Position numbers and translations under genes: made by a program | Shown here: in pieces, positions 21,345 through 32,766 of the stretch | Position numbering within the stretch: position 1 is the stretch's first letter | Layout: every line of letters begins with the position of its first letter | Assembly (NCBI GenBank): GCA_014529385.2 | Contig: CM043966.1 | Coordinates: 91,492,587 to 91,556,586 of the forward strand | Length of the DNA: 64,000 nucleotides | From: Adiantum capillus-veneris | Taxonomy: Eukaryota > Streptophyta > Polypodiopsida > Polypodiales > Pteridaceae | Direction of reading: 5' to 3' | Notes under the pieces: model-generated | Databases searched by the model: none | What the model saw: the letters and a program-made list of their open reading frames with translations, nothing else | Told to the model about the DNA's origin: nothing

Positions 21345-23640
21345 GTGTGCCTCAAGCTTATGAGAGGCTTGAAACCTCAAAAGTTATAGACTTTGATCCT
21401 AGAGTCTCTAGCTTATGAGGCTCGAACTTAAGTTTGAGCCTAATAACCTGGAGACTCAAATTTCAAACCTCATGTGAGCTAGACATTGTAGCAAGCTTCT
21501 TTCTAGCTAGAAAGCATTTGCAAACGTCTATAGCTCATGAGGCTCAAGCTTAAGATTGAGATCCTCTTGAGACAAAGACTCGTGAAAAACTCACAAGCTT
21601 AAATCCTCAAAAATGACAATCTCTTGTTCGAGTATCTAGCTCATGAGGCTTGAACCTAAGTTCGAGCCTCTATGACCTAGAGACTCAATTTTCAAGCCTT
21701 ATGAGCTAGAGATCACTACAAGTTTTAGAAGAACATTGTTAAGAAACTCACAAGATTAAAGCCTTATAACTGAGAATCTCACATTTACTTCATGAGGCTC
21801 GAACTTAAGTTCGAGCCTCTATGACCTAGACTCAATTTTCAACCCTTATGAGCTAGAGATCACTACATGTTTTAGAAAACCAATGTTAAAAAAACTCACA
21901 AGCTTAAAGTCTTATAAGTGACGATGTCACATCTACCTCATGAGTCTTGAACTTATGTTCGAGCTTCTATGACCTAGAGACTCAATTTTCAACCTAATGA
22001 GCTATAGATCGTTACAAGTTTTAGACAAAGACTGTTGAAAAACTCACAAGCTTAAAGCCTCATAAGAAAAAATCTCTTCTTTGAACATCTAGCATGAGGC
22101 TCAAACTTAAGTTCAAGCCTCTATGACCTAGATACTCAATTTACAAGCCTTACAAGATAGATATGACTATAACTTTTAGATGTTTTCTCACTTCAAGGTG
22201 CAAATAAGCTCCACGCATTCAAGTTTTTTGAATTTTCTTGTTCCCATTGGAGAAAAAAGAAGCAGCCATGGTCATCCCGACTTCTCAATGAGAAAAAAAA
22301 TTACTCTTGAGTGAGAAAAAATGCCTCTTTCAGTCTTTGGCTTATGAGGCTCGAACTTAAGTTCGAGCCTCATTACTTAGAGACTCAACTTTCAATATTC
22401 ATAAGCCACAAATTCTAGGAGGATTCTTTCTAGATAGAAAGAATTTGCAAAATTCTTTACCTCATTAGGCTTGAGCAAAAGCTTGAGAGCTTCTTGAGAC
22501 AAATACTTTTGAAAAACTCATAAGGTTGGAGCCTCATAAGCTACGTTATCTGCTCCTAGAGTCTCTGGCTCATGAGGCTCAAGCCTCATAAGCCTGAAGT
22601 ATCATAAACTAGACATATCGAGCTCATAAGTTTGAAGCCCAGTATGCTATAATTCTCTATCTCATAAGCTAAAATATGTGCTCTCAGAGTCTCTAGCTCA
22701 TGAGGCTTGCATTTAAATTTGAGCCTCATGACTTGGAGAATCAATTTACATGTCTCATAAGCTAGAGATCCTACAAATATTTTTTCTAGATAGAAACCAT
22801 TCGTAAAAGTCTCTAACTCATGAGGCTTGAGCTTAAGCTTTGAGAGCCTCTTGAGACAAAGACTCTTGAGAAAATCTCAGGCTTGAAGTATCATAAGCTA
22901 CAATATCTGTTCCTACAGTCTTTGGCTCATGAGGCTCAAACTTAAGCTTGGACCTCATAAACTAAAACATCAAAAGTTTGAAGCGTCATAAGGTAAATGT
23001 GTCTAGCTCATAAAAATGAATCCACATAGGCTACAATGTCTTCTCCTAGAGTATGTAGCTCATGAGGCTCAAACTTAATCTTGAGCCTTATGACCTAGAG
23101 ACTCGATTTTCAAGCCTCATTAGTAGCTAGAGATTCTAGAAGGACTCTTTTTAGCTAGAAATCATTTGAAAAGTCCAAGCTAATGAGCCTTTAGCTCAAA
23201 ATGTGAGCCTCTTGAAAAATCTTCTAGTTTAGTCTCTATCTTTTAGGCTCAAACTTAAGTTCGAGCCTCCTGACCTGGACATTCAAATTTCAAGCCTCAT
23301 GAACATTGTAGTAGAACTCTTTCCAACTAGAAACCATCTACAAGAGTATCTCACAAGGCTTGAACTGAGTTTTTACCTCATGAGGTGCAAGCTTATGTTT
23401 GATTTGATCTAAAGACTGAGCTTCTAGGCATCATGACCATTCTAGTAGGACTCTTCAAAGCTAGAAGCCATCCATAGGAGTCCTATCTCATGAGGCTCAA
23501 ACATAAGGCTAAAGAACCTTTCAAAACTTTTTGTATTTAATCATGTTCATGAATCTCTAGTGCATGATGCTTGAACTTAATTTTGAGCCCGCCATCTTCA
23601 AAAGACTCTATCTTACGAAGCTTGAATTTCTGTGAGGATT
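21345..23640. repeat. Degenerate tandem array, ~105-160-bp period, with palindromic core
   Basis: The block gctcatgaggctcgaacttaa...gagcctcatgacctagagactcaattttcaagcc recurs with spacing of roughly 105-160 bp (starts near 21417, 21540, 21644, 21794, 21938, 22097, 22346, 22463, 22572, 22696, 22810, 22927 and 23058). At 21794-21819 and 22346-22371 the core is a 26-bp perfect palindrome whose central 18 bases are CTCGAACTTAAGTTCGAG. Other copies keep one arm with changes in the other. Isolated relatives occur at 19900-19975 and 24720-25340. No coding potential. It could be subterminal repeats of a DNA transposon, spacer repeats of an LTR element, or a decayed satellite. Confidence 0.8.
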
Positions 23641-24039
23641 GTGACCTAGAGACTCATCAGTCAAGTCTCAGAGCTAGAAACTCATGAAGGTTGATCAACT
23701 AGAAAAGAGTTTTGCACGTGTCTCTAGTCCCCAAGATCTACAGTGAGCATCATGAGGTACATACACGTGGATATATTGGAAGAGATTTTCAATGGTGTAG
23801 ACATCTATGATACCATGAAGCTTTGTCTTAAACACAAGATCTTCTACTTGTTCAACATAGTAAAGCCAATTGTGAGATCTTATCTATTGCTCATTCTCTC
23901 CATAAGAGAGAGTTCCTATCTTTGTGAATAAAGAGATGACGTCTACCATCACATAATAAAGAATATGCATGTGAATACTTGACTTTTCAAAAATTATGTA
24001 ATCAATTAAGGGAAGAGATAGAAAACTTTGTGAGAAAAA

Positions 24040-24180
24040 CAATAATTTCACATTCTGAGGAGAACAATAATTACATGGCTATTTGGATGGACATATGCAT
24101 ATATAAATGAGGGGAACAAACCTTTTACTTTCTGAGGGGAAAAATAGTTACATGGCTATTTGGATGGATATATGAAAGTA
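24040..24180. repeat. Two tandem copies of a ~80-bp block
   Basis: The segment ttacatggctatttggatgg and its upstream context (ctgagg.gaaaa.aat.a) occur at about 24051-24090 and again at about 24131-24170. This is a simple local duplication within the non-coding block. Confidence 0.6.
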
Positions 24181-24699
24181 CAAGCAAAGATTACTTGCAA
24201 TATTGTAGTAAGTGAAGCCACTTGCAATAGATAAATAGAGTATGAACAAGAGGAAGCACAATGTTTGAGGATACCTATGTATAGGGTTAGCCCCTTGATA
24301 TCGGTGCCAAGCTCACATTTATCACTTGTTGTAATATGAATTGCCTAAATAAATAAGAGTAATCAATAATACTATCTCTTTGTTCTTAATTTGTTATCTC
24401 GGTGTTTTTGAACATCATCCTCATTCAAGATGCCGTCGATATGAAAAATTCTTTAGTAAGGGCTTGTGAACAAGTCCATTTTTGTTCCTTACTTGTGATC
24501 CCAGTGTTTCTTAACGCTATAATCCTTGATGATGATTTTGACTCTAGTATCTACTTTTAAATTGTCTTGATTTTGTTGGCATTAAACTGTTTTAATTAGC
24601 ACAATGTTGGGTGAAAGTGCTATTCATAAAGAGGTAAATACACAAACACAACAATATGGCTTTGTGTTGAGGCCATGTCTATGTGAAAAGGTTAAGTTT

Positions 24700-25345
24700 A
24701 TGATCTAAGGCTCTAGTCACTAATAAGGACTTGCATGTGTGAGGCAAGTGTGCCTCAAGTTTATGTCCTATATTCAACTTAGTGTCCTAAGCAGGACCAA
24801 CAAGTAAGGATTGAACATAAGTTTGAGCCTCCCATCCATGTGACAGTGTCTTATTCCTATATGGCACCAAGCAAGACATGCATGTGCATCTAGAAATATG
24901 TACGAGCCTCATGCTCATTTGCTATTTCATAAGAGGCATGTGAGACATACTAAGTAGCACCACCAACAACCGAGGAGAAAACTTGAATCTAAGACGCATG
25001 CATGTGCTAGTGCCTCATTTTCAAATGGCACTAATAAAAACTAGCATGTGTGCCTCAAGCTAAGTTTGAGCCTCATACCCACGTGCTAGTTTAGGTAAGT
25101 AATGTGAGGCACTTAGGCTCAACCTTCATCTTAGTATCCTACATAGAAACAAGTAAAACCTCAACTTACGTTTGAGCCTCACATTCATGTGCTAGTGCCT
25201 TGAGCTAAGTTTGCGCATGTCTGCTTTCTACTTTAAGTGTGGCATGTGAGGCTCAAAGCTAACTTCAATCCTCTTCTTAATATCCCACAAAACAACAAAA
25301 GTAAGACGTGAACTTGAGATTGAGCCCCCTGTTCATGAGCTAGTG
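24700..25345. repeat. Degenerate repeats related to the palindrome array
   Basis: Several copies of a unit containing aacttaagtttgagcctcat..tcatgtgctagtgcctcatt occur with ~100-190-bp spacing (near 24790, 24890, 25050, 25155 and 25310). They share the aagtttgagcctc arm with the array at 21345-23640. Confidence 0.6.
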
Positions 25346-25372
25346 CCTCATTTCTATACGGCACAAAGGGCG

Positions 25373-26013
25373 TCATGAGGTAAAACTTAAACAAATTACT
25401 CTAATTTTAAGTATCATTTTAAAAATTGGGACTTGAATAATTCCCAAAATTCCTAAATATGTCTTCTTTTGTACTCTGAAATGCTGGGAGATCAATCTCA
25501 TCATCAATTCCAGCTCTCTGTATATCATGTCACTGTATTTGTATTTGTTTCCCTTTGCTTTGACAAATGCTTTCTCATTATCCAGTGACTTTGTCTTTGC
25601 CAGCAGATCGTGTTGCCCTGGGAGGAAATGCAAAGCTTCGTTGATGATTTCCTTCGTGATCTTTACTTTCACCTTCGATCCATCCTTGTCCGTGAGCATT
25701 GCCTGCCCATCATATTGCATCAAGCTCATGAGCTCATGGGCCCTCATGTAATCTGTTCCCCATGGCTGTAATCTGAAAAATTGCTCCAAGTGTATAGCTC
25801 ACACAACCTCTATTACCTCCAGCCTTTGGTGGAGGTTCCATATCTCTCGTGGAATGATAGTTGTTTTTACCAAGTCACCATCCGCATCCTTAATATGTGG
25901 GCAGGGATTTGAGCAAGTATTTCATCCGAGATGTGAGCCTTTTCATTTGTGGCGAGCTCCTCCACTTCATATGGTGTTGCTGTCCACTGCCTTTCTTTCT
26001 TTTGGCGAGGCAT
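25373..26013 (-). pseudogene. Giant-element 3' ORF, N-terminal part
   Basis: Starting from an ATG at 26013, the minus strand reads MPRQKKERQWTATPYEVEE and, after one frameshift and one stop, the open stretch 25789-25373. That stretch contains FFRLQPWGTDYMRAHELMS, a Lys-rich KDGSKVKVKITKEIINEAL and YRELELMMRLISQH. It lies downstream of the pol remains in element orientation, and the domain ends where the 7-kb block begins. This soluble, charged N-terminal domain resembles plant transposon-protein-type domains I associate with extra ORFs of Athila/Tat elements, but I cannot name the family. The ATG start is chosen because it is the first Met of the conserved-looking frame. Inactive because of the breaks. 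Confidence 0.5.
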
Positions 26014-28095
26014 TCTGTGTTAGGAGAATCACAAGCTGTTAGGATTTTCCCTTTGCAATCAATCGCATTTAGACTTTTAGTAAAAAACAGTTCAAAAGTT
26101 AAAACTGATCATAACTTAAACAAATTTCATCCATTTTTGTCCATATTTTACCAATGGGACTAGGAAGACTAGAGCTATGACTGATAAAAATCTGAGCTAG
26201 TTCTGGGTCTGAGGTACACCGATCACGATCGTAGTACAGAGGCCAAAATTAGATTTGATCACATGAGTGGGTTGTTGATAGTTGGAGGGTCATTTTGATC
26301 CACTCTGTGTGTCATTTGAACTACTTCCCATTTCTGGGTTACAAGGGAGTTTTGGACTAGACTCTGACTTTTTATGAGTTTTTGCTGTCCAAATGGCTTG
26401 AAACTTGGTTGGTGACTTGAACAAGATGTATACAAGGGATCTGATAGGTTTTTGTCAAAATCTGAAGCTGAGGTACACCGATCACGATCGGTGTTCTGGG
26501 CCTGTTTTTGGTGAAAACTAGATGGTCATGAACCCCTATGCCTGCCTAGCCCACTGATGATTTATTTCCAAGTTTGGACTTAAAATGAACAAATTAGAGC
26601 AATTTTTCACTGTTTGACCATATTTCACTAAGTCTAACCATATTGGATTTTCCTGAGGAATTTTGGTTGGATCCTGGAGTTAGTTGAAGTGAGTTTAGAG
26701 CTCCCACTGCTTCCATGATGATCTGCTACCATCAGCCTCCTCCATCGTCTGATTTTGACCTTATCAGGCACTTTATACCCTGTATTAGGAGGTTTTCCAG
26801 ATTTGTGCATTTTTTAGGAATTTCTTGGATATCCATGTGATGCTTGAACATCCTTAAGTGACCTTTTGGTCTTTGGCATTGGCTCGGCTCCAATTCTATC
26901 TTTGTGTGATCATTCGAGACTAAAACGACTATATCTGCACTTATAGGAGATTCTGAGATCCATTCGAGGGTTTCTACAACTGTTTGCATGGCCAATTAAA
27001 AATTGCAAAACTTGCATCTGGGGGCACCGATCGCGATCGTACCATGGAGGCCAAAATTGATTTTGACACCAGCAGATTGTAGGTGAGGCTGAGGGGAGGT
27101 GTTTTGCAAGATTTGTCCCAATTTTTGTCAGTGAGGTACACCGATCGCGATCGGTGTACCACCACCAAATTATGTTTTGACCATATGGCTTTGTTCCTGA
27201 CCTTGTGGGGAGCTCATTGATGTGTTCTGTGCCTTAAAAAAGTTATGTTTGAATGCCTCTAAGGGCCCTTGACCTCTTTGACCCGATCCGACTTTGATTT
27301 GATTCCTTCGCCCGTTTGTGCAATGATTTGCGCTTGCATGCGTAATAGACTTGATCTTTACTTGATAAGGAACATACCTGTGAAATCTGGTGTGAAATGC
27401 TGGCTTCGACCGTCCGTACAGGGTAGAAATGTGGCAGCTCTCTCTAGGTCAAAAAGCTCTCTCCTTCTCTCTCAAAAGGTGAAAATGAACAATGAGCTAG
27501 AATTTGGCCTACCTGACCTATATCTTCCCAAGATTTTCGTGACACAGGGCTGATTTTCCTCACCTTTGATCCCGATATAATCTGCATACCACTTGTGGGT
27601 CAAATTGTTTGTCATTCCGGCGTCGTATGACCATTTGATGCGATTTTGGCGAAATGTAGTCATGATCATTAAGGCCGAAATTTGACATCTTCAGATTAGC
27701 TTCATATCTTCCATGCTTGATAACCTTATCATGATACTTCGGCGTTTGCTTCCAGAACTTGATTCCGACACTTGTGAGCGAGATTTTTTAATTTTTGATG
27801 TTTATTAACGAAAATCAAACAAAATAAATTGAAAATACTTATTAAATGGCAAAAATTAGCCAAAATAATTATACTCACCCCTAAGCATATATTTTCTCTA
27901 GAAGCATCCCAATGCTCCGGATTTTGTCATTACAGCTCATTATTATGCTAGTCGGATGATACAAAAAACGCTAAAATTTCCAGGTTTTGATCGCATATGT
28001 TCGAAATTGAACTCTAAATAATGAAAAAACACACACATATTATGTACATATGTACACGTTGGACCCCTTAATGGCTCTGACTGTTGCTAGATTCA
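26014..28095 (-). other. Spacer between pol remains and 3' ORF with palindromic motifs
   Basis: This non-coding stretch contains four copies of a motif around ggtacaccgatcRcgatcg: 26213-26231, 26472-26494, 27024-27043 and the perfect palindrome 27135-27160. The wording around the motifs (tctgaggtacaccg...ctgggcc) is shared with the 5' leader at 47.5-48.4 kb, so spacer and leader contain the same dispersed repeat. I see no gene. Confidence 0.6.
27135..27160. repeat. 26-bp perfect palindrome with CGATCGCGATCG core
   Basis: The sequence is its own reverse complement over 26 bp: arms GGTACAC and GTGTACC around the 12-bp core CGATCGCGATCG. It is the best-preserved of nine related sites in the giant element. 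Confidence 0.9.
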
Positions 28096-29535
28096 TCAAT
28101 TACTCTCCCCTTCCTTGTCTGAGTCGCCCCTGGTGCATGTGCATGGGTGTTGAAATCTGTGTCTATGCATGGCCTTGTAATGTGGCCCTATTCTGATGTT
28201 TGAGACGATGTGTTGGGTAACAATGTGCTGTGCAAGGTGCGGGGACTGAAAGTAGTTTTCAGTGGCTTTTGATGGCGAGGGTAGCTGTTTATGAAACAGA
28301 AGAGCTTGCAGTTGAATTGCTCTTTCCCTGATTGTTGGTGTTGTGACGACAACTATTTTTGGAACCCATTTATATGTGGTTTGTTGCATCTTTACAGATT
28401 TTGCTTTAGTTTTCACCGGTTTCCAGTGCCATTTGGGAGATTCAAGCTTTTTGTTTTGAGTTTTGGGTTTGCTTTCGAGCTCTGTCGCCGAATCTGTAGT
28501 TTTCTTCAGTTTTGGTTGCTATTTCCACTTTGGAGTAGCTTCTGAAGGTCTTTGAGATGATGTTGCTGCCGTCTAGTGTTTGTCCTTAGGTAGCCATATC
28601 TTGCTTGTTTTGTTGGTCAACAAACTTTTCTTTATCCATACTTTCCAAATAACCTTTTGTGTTGTTTTTGGATGATTCGCCGGTTGCTTTTTGTCGATGG
28701 GGATGCTTGACCACGAGTGATCTATTTTGGCGAATGGAGTCATGTACACGTTAGAGTCGTGCGTGTACCTTAATGCATGTTCTGACCATTCAGTGAGTGC
28801 ATTGTACGTTCTCATCCATGAAACTCCCAAGCATATTGATTATCTGATTTCTCCGTCTTTCATTACGAAAAATTGATGGGGACAACTATTTTCGTCAAGA
28901 TCGATTAGTAAGTTTACTATCCCCAATGTTGGCATTGTTGCACCGTTTGCTGCTTGTAGATCACGTGTGGATTGTACGAGGGGTTCATCTGTGAGCATCT
29001 TGTAAGTGGAGAAGTTGATTGCATTGACTCTTGCTCCTGTGTCAATCAATGCTCGTTGATATCTTCCATGCGGGAGTCTGACATTGATGCGAACATTGAT
29101 TCTTGTTTCCCATTGCTCATCAGTTTGAAGTATAGACAAAGGAATTTGAGCCGTGTCTGCTGGTTGAGGAAGTCTTTGTTGTTGTAAGGTTTGTTGTCGT
29201 TTTAAAATCTTGATTTTGGCCTTCTCCCGCGCTTGAGCTTTTGTTTCCTTTGATTTTTTCTTGCGCTCCTTCGCAGCGTGTATTTTGGCAAGCATCTCTG
29301 TGGTTAGTGATATGTTGTATTTCTTTAGTTTGCAACCACTAATCCAGTTAGGCATTTCCTCTCCCTCTAATGTCGCAAGTTTAATGGCACCACTAGATGA
29401 TATGTCATGAATCACATAGGGTCCATTTCCTCGCTTTTTGAGTTTCCGGGAATGTTGTTTTAGGGTATACATTAAGACGTAATCCCCAGTAGCAAATTCC
29501 TTGCTGATAACATGTTGATCAAAGAATGATTTCAT
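28096..29535 (-). pseudogene. Pol tail: integrase C-terminal domain followed by a second aspartic-protease-like domain
   Basis: One frame runs from 29535 to 28096 with only two stops (about 28837 and 28573). It starts with the gypsy integrase C-terminal domain: EFATGDYVLMYTLKQHSRKL, GPYVIHDISSSGAIKL and GCKLKKYN. A Lys/Gln-rich coiled linker (residues about 85-130) follows. Then comes a retropepsin-like domain with ALIDTGARVNAINF (Asp at residue 165, about 29041-29043), AANGATMPTLG and, just past the first stop, LGVSWMRTYNALTEW in the place of the usual ILGxxWL motif. A basic tail rich in Lys/Gln/His ends the frame at 28096. The element has a separate protease before the RT position, so this is a second protease-like domain. 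Whether it ever cleaved is unknown. Confidence 0.65.
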
Positions 29536-30262
29536 GTTTCGTTTTTTTGCGTAGATTGATTGTCACCAAAATTTTATTCATACTTTCGGCTTGGCCGTTC
29601 GCTTGTGGATGATAGGGGGTGGACTTCCTGTGAATTACCATGAATTCGTCCAATAGAAATTCGATCACCTCATTGATGAAGTGAGTGCCTCTATCGCTCA
29701 CGAGATCAATTGGTAAGCCATATCTGGTGAAAATGTTCTCATACAAAAACTATGCTATCGTTTTTGCATCATTTCTGGCTGTTGCTTTAGCTTCCACCCA
29801 TTTTGTTAGATAATCTGTTGCCACAATAATGTATTGAGCGCACGTTTTATATCCCGGAGGTGCTATCGGTCCTACAAAATCTATTCCCCATTTCACAAAC
29901 GCTCTTGCCCCCATCATTGGCCTTAAGGGCATATCATCTCGTGCTCTAGGAATTTTTGTTTTTTGGCAATCGTCACATTGTTTCACAAACTCTTCAGCGT
30001 CCATGAATAGTGTAGGCCACCATATGCCTGCAATAAGAATTGCTTTGGCCATTTTGTCAGCTGAGAAATGTCCACCAGCTTGTCCACTGTGTGCTTGCTC
30101 TAAGATAGGAATGTATTCCTCTTCAGTCACGTACATTCTCAATTGATTGTCTTTTTCCCTCTTGTAAAGAGTGTCCTCAATCAGTACATATTTTTCTGCC
30201 TCTTTCGTGATCGTTTTGATTCGTGATCTACTCATCCCTTCAGGCAGTATCCTGGTGGTGAG
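29519..30262 (-). pseudogene. Giant-element integrase: HHCC finger and catalytic core, internally deleted
   Basis: From 30235 the frame gives the zinc finger (HSGQAGGHFSADK ... CDDCQ) and the DDE core: D in KWGIDFVGP, D in DLVSDRGTHF and E in NGQAESMNK. All three catalytic residues are present. An in-frame TAG lies at 29747-29749. Soon after the Glu motif the protein jumps to the C-terminal domain at 29535 in another frame. The roughly 100 residues normally between them (the ALWAYRTT region of related integrases) are absent, which I infer to be a deletion. The N-terminal side abuts the site where RT and RNase H should be. The family role is insertion of the cDNA into the genome; this copy cannot do so. 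Confidence 0.85.
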
Positions 30263-31125
30263 GTATTTTTGGCAAACGTTTCATTGTAAGTATAGGGACG
30301 TTGGCTGCTGGGTTTGGCATCATTCTTAAGGGGTATTGTGTGTTGACAGATACTAGGATCCACCCCCTTAAGATCTTTCTATGACCATGCAAACACATCT
30401 CTATACTGTTTAAGAGTAGCTACCAAAATCTTTTCCTCTTCTTCAGTAAGATCCGTGGCAATATATGCAGGTTTTGGATCTTCTCCTGGCTCCGCTAGAT
30501 CTATTTGTTTGGCTTTTTCAGGACCGTCATACGATGTACCCAGTTCCTTCGATTCTCTCATAGGTTGTTGCATTATGATTTTCCTATCTTGTATGGTATA
30601 CTTCTTATAATGGGACGGTGCGTCCATCTTGTCAGAACTCGTGTCCTCATTCGTTTCAAAGTCAGTCGTCCATATGTCTCTGAGGGTTCGCTTGAGCTTA
30701 TTGTACTCTGTTTTCCTCTCTGTTTTGGTCATTCCAGACTTTGTTTTCTCCTCTTTCTGCGACTTAGTCGTTTGCTTCTCATGTCTGTCCTTCTTGTTGT
30801 TTTTTTGTGGTTTAGTTTTGATAAACTAGCCAGTGACCTCGTCTTTGACACAATCCTCAGCTTTGACAAGCTTTAGATATCCCGTTCTGTCATTGACAAG
30901 AGGCATCAGATTATGCTTATTCGCCCTTGATTTTCTAGTTCTCTTGGATGTATACCGCTCCTGTCGACTAGGTTTTTGGTTATGAAACTCGTAAAACATG
31001 TCCTGTCTCGACTTGTATTCCCTATTCGTCTCTGATGCGCTTGATCTTTCATCATCAGCCTCTATCAGTTGGATTTCATCGTCCAGTGATGGAAGGTCAC
31101 AGCATAGTGAATCCGTGAATTCCTC
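30263..31125 (-). pseudogene. Pre-RT segment; reverse transcriptase and RNase H deleted
   Basis: The minus strand contains the stretch that normally leads into gypsy RT: LVATLKQYRDVFAWS, a stop codon TAG at about 30375, then KDLKGVDPSICQHTIPLK and SQRPYTYNETFAKN. The next residues already belong to the linker before integrase, so the whole RT-RNase H region (normally about 2 kb) is missing at about 30262. No YxDD-type motif is present anywhere in the element. Upstream (30870-31125) the frame is low in recognisable content and probably linker. Confidence 0.8.
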
Positions 31126-32235
31126 CTATGTTCGATTCCTATCGTTCACTACAGATATCTCATCAATTATTCTTTTACACTCGGTCTCACGTGGAGGTTC
31201 TTCTTGTTCCTCGCTCTCCGATCCTGACTCAAGGATGACGCTAGCCATTTGCAACATTACTAGGTCGTATCCTTCTTCGTCACAAAATTTCGTAGGTGTA
31301 CATTCGTTAACACATATGTCCAAGGTTGACAATATTTGAGTCCACCCGAATGGCTCAAATAAATGTTCTGGGAAAGGTTCTGGGAAATAAGCTTCGTCTT
31401 CTACAGATCTTTCCAAAACGCATTCCTCCTTGATTATCTCTCCACAATCAGATGCTCCACACATCCAGACATGCGCTTTCGTTTGCATCCATGCATGTAT
31501 TTCTTTTTCATTTACAGTGGTTGAATTAAATTCTTGCACTAGTGTTTTTGCAACGTCTCTATAGCTGTGATCCTTCATGTTGATCTTCGTTATTAGCTCT
31601 TCGTGCCTTAGGTAGATTTGGTCGTACCCCCAATCTTGTATCATTTTGAGTTGACGCATAAATGGTCGTCCCAAAATAATGTAAAAGTTGTTCGTTTTCT
31701 CGAAATCCACCACAGCAAAGGTGTGCTCATAGCTAATTCCATACGAAGTTACAACTATTTGGTCCAGGATTCCCAATGGTCTCTCTACATACCCATCTGC
31801 GAGTTGCAGTTTCATTCTCGTTTTCCTAAGAGCTGGACAGCCCCACTTCTCCCAGATTTGCTTGGTAGCAATCGCCACTCCCGCTCCACTATCTAGGATG
31901 GCTATCATTTTTATATCCTGATATTCAATAGGTAGGGTTGTATTCCCCTCCTCACCTTCACAGTAATCTTCGACCTTATTTATGGGCACTGGTTGGGCTT
32001 TGGGTTGACTTTCTCGTTTGTTTTCTTCTCCCGTAGGGTTTGTCGGAAGAGGAATCTTTATTCCTTTGTGCTTTAAATGTTTCCCCATGTCTTCCCATAA
32101 GTGTGGTCTGACTCTCAAGAGTTCGGACAGCGTGATTGTGCATGTTATAGGTGTCGACAGCATATCTTGAAGACTTTTTGAGTCAACCATATGTGGAATA
32201 GTTCTCATCTGGGATGGAACTAACCTTATCTCCAA
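31126..32235 (-). pseudogene. Giant-element gypsy protease (retropepsin)
   Basis: This open frame of 369 codons carries a retropepsin domain: MIAILDSGAGVAIATKQIW (catalytic Asp at residue 115, about 31891-31893), QLADGYVERPLGI as the flap region, and NFYIILGRPFMRQL as the C-terminal motif. The protein would cut the gag-pol polyprotein in the virus-like particle. Downstream is a long acidic linker towards RT (SGSESEEQEEPPRE). The domain looks intact, but the polyprotein around it is broken. The upstream part of the same frame belongs to the duplicated 112-residue segment. Confidence 0.85.
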
Positions 32236-32766
32236 TTATGCCTCATGTTCACCTATAAATTAAGGCAAGGTTTTCAAGGATTGGGCTTTGCTTTCCACCG
32301 AAATCTCCGTTCCTGCATCCCCATACAGCGATTGTATATTGGCTGGATAAAATCCGTTATCCAGGTTAATCTCAAGAATTGGAGCAGACTGTAACGTCGC
32401 GCTTCCATTCTTTCTGTTTCTAATGGTTTTCCATAAGTGTTGTCTGACTCTCAAGAGTTCGGACAGCGTGATTGTGCATGTTATAGGTGTCGACAGCATA
32501 TCTTGAAGACTTTTTGAGTCAACCATATGTGGAATAGTTCTCATCTTGGATGGAACGAACCTTATCTCCGATTGTGCCTCATGTTCCCCTATAAATGAAG
32601 GCAGGGTTTTCAAGGATTGGTCTTTGCTTTCCACCGAAATCTCCGTTCCCGCATCCCCATACAGCGATTGTATATCGGCTGGATAAAATCCGTTATCCAA
32701 GTTAATTTCAGGAATTGGAGCAGACTGTAACGTCGCGCTTCCATTCTTTCTGTTTCTAATGGTTTC
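32095..32766 (-). repeat. 336-bp in-frame tandem duplication in the gag-protease linker
   Basis: Units 32095-32430 and 32431-32766 are nearly identical, and a 14-bp start of a third unit follows at 32767. The unit is 112 codons, so the frame (DNGFYPADIQSLYGDAGTEI ... SLQDMLSTPITCTITLSELL) continues from one copy into the next, apart from a stop in the left copy. High similarity shows that the duplication is recent relative to the general decay. Confidence 0.92.

Larger units (their letters stand above)
18198..25372. other. 7-kb non-coding block splitting the 3' ORF; probable nested element(s)
   Basis: The block separates two parts of the 3' ORF and carries no recognisable protein. It contains degenerate repeats of several kinds, listed separately, a possible plus-strand TATA (CTATAAATAG at about 18476) and a plus frame 18924-19418 rich in Lys/Ser/Pro with no motif. 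A sequence like a CACTA terminus (CACTACAACAA, 18720-18730) occurs but no inverted partner was found. No LTR pair or target duplication could be identified, so whether this is one insertion, several, or native spacer is open. The left boundary is placed where the ORF frame first closes and the right at the stop of the N-terminal part. Confidence 0.45.

Noticed and set aside
21345-23640. CRISPR-like appearance of regularly spaced palindromic repeats
   Set aside because: Units are longer than CRISPR repeats, are diverged, have no unique spacers and lie in a plant retrotransposon setting.
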